This document shows, piece after piece, positions 56,366 to 64,000 of a stretch of DNA of 64,000 nucleotides (positions within the stretch are counted from its first letter, which is position 1; the number at the start of each line of letters is the position of its first letter). The translations under genes and the position numbers were made by a program. Source of the DNA: Hippophae tibetana (Eukaryota; Streptophyta; Magnoliopsida; Rosales; Elaeagnaceae); the NCBI GenBank assembly GCA_037013495.1, contig CM072803.1, positions 57,053,627-57,117,626 of the forward strand, written 5' to 3'. The notes beneath the pieces are model-generated. The model had not been told where the DNA came from. It saw nothing but the letters and a program-made list of their open reading frames with translations, and made no database searches.

Positions 56366-57356
56366 ATGTCTGTTGATTTAAAAATTATTGATCTTAATAA
56401 AAAAAATCATTTTAAGGGGCTCCATTTTAAAAGATAAAGACAAAAAATGTTATTTTTCATTACCATGAAAAAAATCACTTATGTTTTAAATACTATCAAA
56501 CATGAACTATTTACTGAACCAATTGAAACTCAAAATAAGGATTATGAGTATTGGGTAAAAGATGATTTACTATGTAAGAATGTTATTCTAAATTGTTTTT
56601 CTGATGACTTGTATGATTATTATAATTATGATAAAACTACTAAAGAAATATGGGATGCACTTCAAAAAGAATTATGATACTGAGAAAGTTGGAACCAAAA
56701 AGTATGTTATCAATCGATATCTGAAATACCAAATGACTGACGACAAATATGTGGATTTTTAGTCACATGAACTGCAAAAAATAGCACATGAAATATTATC
56801 TAAAAGTATGCCTTTAGATGAACAATTTCAAGTTGTCAATTTAATTAATAAATTACCCCTACCTAGAAAGACTTTAAAAATGTTCTTAGGCATGAGACTA
56901 AAGAGCTCTTGTTAGAAAGTCTTATCTCTCATCTTCGTATTAAGATGGAAGCTCAAAAACAAGATCAAAAAGATGAAGTACTTGTTGTTTCCAACAACAT
57001 GCTAATAAGAAATCTACCTTTGTCATTCTGAAACCCAAAAGGAGAAACATGAAGTTTTAGAACCGCAACAACGAGAATTAAAACAGGAATCCTCTATAAA
57101 ATGGACATCAACCCCCTTAAAAAATGACACATTTATGTGTTATAATTATAATAGGCCTAGTCACATAGCTCGAAACTAACGGATTAGGCCTCGCCTTACT
57201 TCACAGGCGAACCTAACCGAAGAAAAACTTATTGCTATGATAACTGAAATCAACTACGAGGTGTAGTGGGTAGAAACTGCCACTATTCACCATGTGTGCT
57301 ATAATCGTGATTTGTTCAAGTCTTACTCTGAAGTTGAGAACAATAACTATGATACA
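56366..57356 (+). pseudogene. Ty1/copia gag and protease start, decayed
   Basis: It begins MSVDLKIIDLNKKNHFKGLH at ATG 56366. Then come WVKDDLLCKNVILNCFSDDLYDYY (56548-56620), KEIWDALQK, KYVINRYLKYQMTDDKYVDF, MPLDEQFQVVNLINKLPLP, a knuckle CYNYNRPSHIARN (57139-57178; one Cys and the last Cys lost), ANLTEEKLIAMITEIN and VETATIHHVCYNRDLFK, where the protease 'VDTGATxHxC' has lost its catalytic Asp. One long frame is open at 56447-56677; elsewhere stops are frequent. It breaks at ~57356 where another element begins, and RT of the same type resumes at 61866. Confidence 0.8.
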
Positions 57357-57805
57357 TAGGATTGTATTCATGCATTTAATTACATGTGTTCATAAATCTG
57401 AAATTATTTTTTATGCTAAAATATTTATTTAAACTTTAATCAATTTATAAAGTTATTAATTAATATTTTTAGATGTGTTTTAATATTTTTAAGATGTGTT
57501 TTAAGAAATTATTTTTATAATATTAAGACTTTTAATCGGTTTTGAAAAATTAAGCCCAAAATATATTTAATCTTAATGCTATTAGGTTAGGAATATTATA
57601 TATATATATATATATATATATCATTACGGTTGAAAAGTGGGTGGCTCAATAGAAGTTGAAACTGAGGTGCTAATGTCGAAAACAATAGAAAAAAAAAAAA
57701 AAACTACGTAGGAGCTTAATTGGTCTTCACGTTGAATGATATAGGTAATATACATTTATATATACCTACTTAGGCTTACTGTATTCACGGTGGATGTTAT
57801 ATAGG

Positions 57806-57854
<49 letters not shown>

Positions 57855-57925
57855 CCATATTGGTGATAGTTGACTTAGGCTTGCTGTGTGCTGTGTAATG
57901 TTATATAGGTAACATACACTAATTA
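57357..57925 (+). repeat. left LTR copy, truncated, with (TA)n runs
   Basis: Shares GATTGTATTCATG...TTATTTAAACTTTAATCAATTTAT and AGCTTAATTGGTCTTCAC with the right LTR. (TA)n runs occur at 57596-57621 and 57809-57853. Confidence 0.7.
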
Positions 57926-58990
57926 ATGTTACAATGCTAGTAACTTAGAAGATGATGACACTAATTATTGTGTCTTCATTGCAACTGTCAAAGCACATCA
58001 TAATGACTCCGACTTAAGCTCAAATGAAGAAAATGAGAAAGTTGACTCTTCTCTCTTACTGTCTAAGTTTAGTGTATCGAATTATGAAGAAATATTCATG
58101 GATTGTTTAGGTGCCAAGGAAGATAGAGATAAATTACTTGTAGAAGTAACTAGACTTAATGATATCATCAATGTTCACAAAACAAATTTCTCTAGCCTAG
58201 AGAAAGATAAAAAGAAAGTGTTTGAACATATTAATGCCTTGAATCTAAGACTTACAGAAACCATTGAGTAAAAAAAAGCTTAGGCAAGAACTTAGTATTG
58301 CTAAAGAAACGGTGAGGAATTTGACCATTGGTGTTGAAAAATTGACCAAAGTCCTAGACTATGAAAAGTTACATGGAGATAAGAAAGGTATTGGATACAT
58401 AGATGAATAGTCAACACCTTCAACATCAAAGACCACATTTGTAAGGTCCTTAAACTCTACTCCTATTGTTACTACTTATGCACAAAGAACTATTGCACCT
58501 GTGGTAAAAACAAGTTGTTAAATTTGTGCCTGTCTATCATCATTATGATAGAAAAAGTCATATAAGACCAAAATGTAGATATTTGATGAATGCTCATGAA
58601 CTTAATCATTCTTTCCATGCTTCACATAGTAGGACCCATAAGCATCATTAATCTATGCATGCTATATCATATTTAAGGATGAATGGAAATTATAATAACT
58701 TGTTCATAAATTCTACTATGAAGCATGAAGTCTTAGGTACAAAGAGGCAAGTAAAATTCAGTACTTTTAATACTATAACTCATTATCATCATCCTATTAT
58801 GCATATTGCATCTTCATTTGGGATGAATGAGAAAAGTATAGCTAGGTTCAAGAACACGCCTATGAAACCTAAGTTAGTTTATTCCCAACCCAATGATATA
58901 GAGAAACCAAAATGCAAGAAAAATTGGGTAAAGAAAGATTATTTTTTCTCGTTCACTTGACCATCTTTTATTCCTTCATCTAGGTATTTT
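57926..58990 (+). pseudogene. Sirevirus-like gag, C-terminal part
   Basis: An acidic stretch (DSDLSSNEENEKVD), then a coiled coil (KEDRDKLLVEVTRLNDIINV, SSLEKDKKKVFEHINALNLR, ~58110-58260), GDKKGIGYIDE-STPSTSKTTFV (~58378-58440), a knuckle relic YDRKSHIRPKCRYLMNAHELNHSF (~58540-58615), and an open 101-codon frame (58655-58960) ending KPKCKKNWVKKD, equivalent to the 'VWVKK' segment before the protease. The N-terminal half of gag is missing. Confidence 0.7.
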
Positions 58991-60550
58991 TGTTAGAGTG
59001 CTTAAATGACTCTAGGTGAGTAATCTTTATTGTATTTTTTTTATTATTAATTAAACCAAAAAATAGATAATTAGAATCTTTATCTTCCCAACACGGTATT
59101 AGACTTATTTAATACTTACATATACATAACCTCATTTTTAGTGACTCGACTCATTTTAATATTTATTGTATAAATTATTCTACAATTTTGACTTGTGCAC
59201 ACACATATTCTTGTATGTGTGATGATCGATGTTGACATGAACTTATTCACACTTTCATAAACACACATATATGTTATGCTTGAAGTTTATGAATTCTTTT
59301 AAAAGACTCTAGGACTTCAACTAATCTTGACCATAAATAGTGTTGAGTTCTATTTTTTGCTTACTAAAATTTTACCATATGGAGGCACCTAGTATTGAGA
59401 GAGCTACCTACTTTGATGTGTGAAGCTACTGCAATGAACGGAGAGGGCTATCCCACAACTAGTGTGAAAGTCATCATGCTAAGTTTATGGCTTGTGCAAA
59501 AAAAAAAACAAAAAAGAAGAAGGAAAGATTATACAAAAAGTGATTGCTTATAAATCTTGTATTTGGAATGCACAAAAAGAAAGAGCCAATATAGGTTAAA
59601 AAATAATAATATCATTTACCTCATTTACAAAATAAAGAAAAAAATTTGAGTCCTCTTTTGGTAAATATATTTTATTTTGTGAGATTGAAGAATCGATTAT
59701 AATTTTATATGATAGGTGATATTTTTTCTTTTGAGTCTTTCTTGATAGGTCATAAATAAATTAATTGACATATTTGTGGAGTGTAAACGTATATACTACT
59801 TTAAGTAAATGTCAATATGTCATTATATGTGTGAAGTATACTTGTGTACCTATTCTACTCTACTTGTTTATTTAAATAATAAATAATCAAAATTTGAGTT
59901 AAAAAATAATGAGTTCTCAATTAGTTGTGTGCTCGTTTGTGATTAAATGAGTTTAATACTTTAGGTGGCTATTTATGCAAATTTAATATAAAAAATCAAT
60001 TTTTTTATATTTACATCTTTTTCATTTATTACTTTTTTAATTGGTTTCTAAGTTAGAGAGTCATAGAATTTAGGGGGAGTTCACAACACATTGCACTTTT
60101 ACATTACTCTCATTTTACATTGCTATATCTTTAGAACGTGTTTAGCTTCATTGCTTTTTCTAATGCTTTATCCTTCTCGTATGTTAAAAGGGGGAGAGAA
60201 TAATGTATTTACTTCCATGTTTTTATTTTGTTATGCATATGGGGGGAGAAAATATTTAATTAAACTTGATTGGTATGAATGCATACTACATGATTATTCT
60301 TTACACTTCACTTATTTCTATGTAAACTGAACTAATGTACAGTAAGGCTTTCAAGCCAAATTGTTTTATGCTTTCTTTATGTCATTTCAATTACTTACAA
60401 GTTTGTCAAGTTGTAGCGAAGATGGATTCATCAGCCTATAAGATAGTTCCACTATGGAGTCTAGGACATCATTGTATTTATATCTTGTTTTTATAAGTGT
60501 CATGTAATGAGTGGGGGGTTTTACCACATGAAAATACTATAGGGGGAGTT
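58991..60550 (+). other. Sirevirus-like 3' non-coding region with multiple polypurine boxes
   Basis: Polypurine boxes at 60071-60079, 60186-60196, 60241-60248, 60511-60518 and 60541-60548 (AGGGGGAG). The last adjoins the LTR. No pol remains. Confidence 0.6.
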
Positions 60551-61823
60551 TGTAAGGTCTATGAGTGTTAGCTATTTTCGTGGACAAAATATTTACCTGT
60601 AAACTAATTTGTAAGTATGATATCAAGTCTATCAAGAAAAGCTAAACAAATGCTCGAATTTCAAATAATTGTACTTCAGGTATATCTTTTATAACTACAA
60701 CACATATGATTGTATTCATGTATTTAATAACACATGTTCATAAATCTGAAATTATTTTTTGTGTTAAAATATTTATTTAAACTTTAATCAATTTATGAAG
60801 TTATTAATTAAATATTTTTAGATATGTTTTAATATTTTTAAGATGTGTTTTAAGAATGATTTTTATAATATTAAGGATTTTAATGAGCTTTGAAAAATTA
60901 AGCCTAAAATATATTTAATCTTAATGCTATTAGGTTAGAAATATTATCTATATATATATAGATCATTAGAGTTGAAAAATGGGTGGTTGAATAGAAGTTA
61001 TTGACGTGTTGTTGTCAAAAAAAATAGAAAAGAAGAAAAAAATCAGAGAAACGACATAGGAGCTTAATTGGTCTTCACACTGAATGATATAGGTAATATA
61101 CATTTATATATATTTACTTAGGTTTGTTGTGTTCACCCTGAATGCTATATATATTGATTTGTATTAATTAGTTTAATTCTTCTTGGTTAAATTTTTAGAT
61201 ATTTAAATTATATAATTTTATGAACTATCATGATTATTTGATTTAATTATTAAATTTTAAAGAAATTATTTTTACTAAAATTGTCCTTAATCTTTTTGCT
61301 CTAGAATTTGCTAGTTAATTTTATTTAAGAGACATGTTTTGAATCATCTAATTAGGATTACTCATTGTTAAATCCGTTATAAAACACACACGTGTACTTG
61401 TGTTTTTGTGCTAACTTTTTACAACTGATTTATGAACTTATTTGATTGGTGGGAAGCTCATTGGAACGTTGGTCTAAAAACCACTTACGCTGATTTTAGA
61501 AACTGTAAACATAGAGTAAGGGCTCATAAGTAAATTACATTGGGGCAGTATCCTAAGGAGCATAGCATAAGACCAAGTTTGTACTTAAAAATTTGATTTT
61601 CATAGTAGAAAGTTAGGTAGTCCGGTGGACCGGTGGTTTTCGTCTTAGGTCGTGGTTGTGGCCTAGGTTGTTTCCACCTAAAAATATCATGTGTTATTAT
61701 TTTATTTTCACACTTTATTCTTACATATGATTGCATGTCTAGACTCTTTGTTTATGTTATCAAATTATAAATTTATAAAAATTAAAAATAACCTATTCAC
61801 CCACTCTCTCTCTAGGTTAATCA
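60551..61823 (+). repeat. right LTR of the Sirevirus-like element
   Basis: It starts TGTAAGGTC right after the last polypurine box and ends TTAATCA after CTATTCACCCACTCTCTCTCTAGG, a tail common in Sirevirus-type LTRs. Confidence 0.6.
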
Positions 61824-61865
61824 GGTCCGTATTTTATAAACTTTCATTTATGAATATATATTTCC

Positions 61866-63529
61866 TTTTAAATTGAGGAATAGTATAGGCTCAACTTCTA
61901 GTCATTTGTTGATGATTAAAACTAATGAACCAAATGAGAAATTAGATCTAGAACTTAGGAGTAAACGAGTTCAAACTACTAAGGATTTTAGATCTAATTT
62001 TCATGTTTTTATGGTAGAAGAGCATCCTCAAAAATCTTGCATTATCTTCTTAAGATGCCAACTTTTGAAAATAAGTTATTAGTGATTTAATAGACTCTCT
62101 TGAGTTTAATAGAACTTGAAATTTAGTTGATTTACCTCTAGGTAGCAAAGAAATAAGTTGTAGATGGATACATAAGAAGAAATTGAAACCTAATAGTACA
62201 TTTGATAAATACAAAGCTTGTTTTGTAACCAAAGGGTATAGGGAAAGAGAAAATGTAGATTTCTTTAACACTTTTTCACTTGTCACTAGAATAACTTCAA
62301 TACATGTGTTATTTTCTCTTGTTGTTGTTCATGATCTTTTTATGCACCAAATTGATGTTAAAACTGTTTTTTAAATGGTGGTTCAGAAGAAGAGATTTAC
62401 ATGAAACAACTTGAAGGTTTTGTTGTCTCTAGTTAAGAAAATAAAGTTCACAAATTAAATAAATCTCTCTATGGTTTGAAACAGATACCTAAGCAATGGC
62501 ATAAAAAATTTAATACTCATATTATCTCACATGGTTTCAAAGTAAATGAAAATAATAAATGCATTTACTATAAATATGAAAATGGAATTTCACTATTATA
62601 TGTCATTATATGGATGACTTATCTTTGGTTCTAATATTCATGTCGTGAACAATGTAAAATATACGTTATGTGCTAATTTTGATATGAAAGATTTTGGTGA
62701 ACCAAATGTGGTCTTTGTAATAAAGATCACTAGGTCAAAAAAGGGACTTTATTTAGATCAATCTCATTATATTGAGAAGATCTTAAAAAAAAGTATAATT
62801 ACTTTAACTACAAATTTGTATATACTCCTTATGATCCTAGTATAAAGTTGTGATCATGTTAGACAATCTGAGTATCCGAGCATCATTAGCAACCGACGTT
62901 ATGCTACTGATTGCACTAGACATAGTATAGCTTAAGTTGTGGGATTATTATGTAGGTTTACTAGTAGACCTAATATTGAGCATTGGCATACTATTGAAAG
63001 GGACATGAGATACCTAAAGAGAACTATGAACCTTGGATTACATTATCAAAAGTTTCCTACTATCTTAAAAGGATATAGCGATAATGATTGGAACACCTCT
63101 TCAGAAGACTCCAAGGCAACTAGTGGCTATATAGTTAACATAGTTGGTATAGCTATTTCTTAGAAGTCTAAGAAATAGAGTATTTTGGCTCAATCTAAGA
63201 TGATATCACTAGCTACTGCAAGTAAGAAAGCATGCTAGTTAAGAAGGCTATTAGTTGATATCTCTTTATAGGAAAGACTGATTCCAACTATTTTGATCCA
63301 CTACAATAGTACCGTGGCTATTGCAAAGATTCAGAACCATTACTATAACGAAAAGAGATGAAAGATGTGTTGTAAGCACAATACTATTAGAAAATTTCTC
63401 TCTACAAGAAATGTAAGAATAGGTCATATACATATTGATGATAACTTGGATGATCCTTTGACAAAAGGACTAGCTAGAGAGAAGGTTTTCAAACCCTTAA
63501 AAGGAATGGGATTAAAGCTTTTAAAGTGA
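61866..63529 (+). pseudogene. Ty1/copia reverse transcriptase and RNase H, decayed
   Basis: Landmarks in order: RSKRVQTTKDFRSNFHVFMV (61960-62020), GSKEIS-RWIHKKKLKPNST (~62140-62195), FDKYKACFVTKGY, VTRITSIHVLFSLVVVHDLF (62281-62340), MHQIDVKTVF, SLYGLKQIPKQWH (~62466-62505), the YMDD box (TATATGGATGAC, ~62608), FDMKDFG (62681), SQSHYIEKILKK equivalent (62758-62793), IERDMRYLKRTMNLGLHYQK (62995-63052), YSDNDW, SKATSGYIV, and DDPLTKGLAREK (63450-63485), with the stop at 63527-63529. Stops and frame changes kill it. Integrase is absent between the protease (57356) and here. Confidence 0.85.
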
Positions 63530-64000
63530 CGAGTCACTCACAACGGTAACCCAACTAATAGATTAGATATCACAAAAAATAGGTTCAATGGGTAATAACA
63601 AGTCATGAAGTAATATGAGATAAATCATATTATTATAAGTTATATTCCATATTATTATAAGCATGAAGCCCTTAAGCGATATAAGGATAAATTAATTATT
63701 AATCTTAATAAATTATATACTATATATGGAATGGAGTACATAGCTACATTAATACCCTAAAAAATTCATCTATGTGACTGTGAAAGTGTGGCCACTTCCT
63801 ATAAAATTTTGGGGAAAATTTAATAAAGCATTCACTATATTGAGATACACATACTTTAAGGCTATGCATGTGTAACTCGTTACTCTATCTAAAAACTACA
63901 AGTTACCCTAATATATTCTAAAGCATCTTCACTATGTAAAGATTCAAGTTGATAGGCATTTGCTTATGCACAATCTTATATTTTGTTTGGTTACTCGATG
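63530..64000 (+). other. copia 3' non-coding region to window end
   Basis: Non-coding tail. TTTTGGGGAAAAT (63810) is the only purine-rich candidate and no LTR start is certain. Confidence 0.4.

Larger units (their letters stand above)
57357..61823 (+). mobile_element. Sirevirus-like copia element, rearranged, nested in another copia
   Basis: A direct repeat (57357-57790 against 60712-61140) marks two LTR copies; the left copy has lost its first ~150 bp and much of its end. Between them lie a Sirevirus-type gag C-terminus, no pol, and a 1.1 kb stretch with repeated AGGGGGAG polypurine boxes, a known Sirevirus feature. The element sits between gag-protease and RT of another copia. Confidence 0.65.

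Overview
The window is AT-rich plant nuclear DNA, most likely from a eudicot with a repeat-rich genome. Evidence: Ty1/copia, Ty3/gypsy (Athila, Tat/RIRE2-like and chromovirus), MuDR-like and hAT-like elements, GT-AG introns, and one intact plant cytochrome P450. I see no tRNA, rRNA, CRISPR or organellar gene. The species cannot be named from the sequence. All family calls are by eye, from translated motifs.

Layout: (1) 1-6780: end of a copia element, its LTR followed by a PBS-like site, a gypsy LTR, and an Athila-type gag split by a ~1.03 kb hAT-like element with an 8-bp target duplication. (2) 6800-18085: two decayed copies of one chromovirus family. One keeps gag and pol, the other is internally deleted. 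Between them lies a minus-strand copia gag relic. (3) 18090-23280: LTR-like and unrecognised decayed DNA. (4) 23280-33500: a minus-strand Tat-like element whose gag is cut in two by a 7.6 kb Athila-like element. That element's left LTR contains a probable solo LTR. (5) 34000-38330: a minus-strand copia element whose gag is cut by a third copy of the Athila-type LTR. (6) 40636-51829: an 11.2 kb MuDR-like transposon (MULE) with ~230-bp inverted termini and a 9-bp target duplication. It carries a decayed transposase on the minus strand and, convergent to it from the other terminus, a two-exon 92-residue zf-GRF gene that reads open. A young chromovirus (42546-47322) sits inside it. The right end of the MULE plus flanking DNA is tandemly duplicated. 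(7) 53962-55467: an intact intronless CYP94-family P450, the only convincing host gene. (8) 56366-64000: a copia gag-protease and RT-RNase H relic, split by a rearranged Sirevirus-like element.

The most interesting points are these. The MULE pairs a transposase with a zf-GRF gene in the convergent two-gene layout known from maize MuDR. The inserted chromovirus has LTRs only ~2% diverged and carries clustered heat-shock-element-like arrays upstream of a TATA box. Its pol has lost RT and RNase H through a deletion that leaves the reading frame open, while integrase and chromodomain remain.
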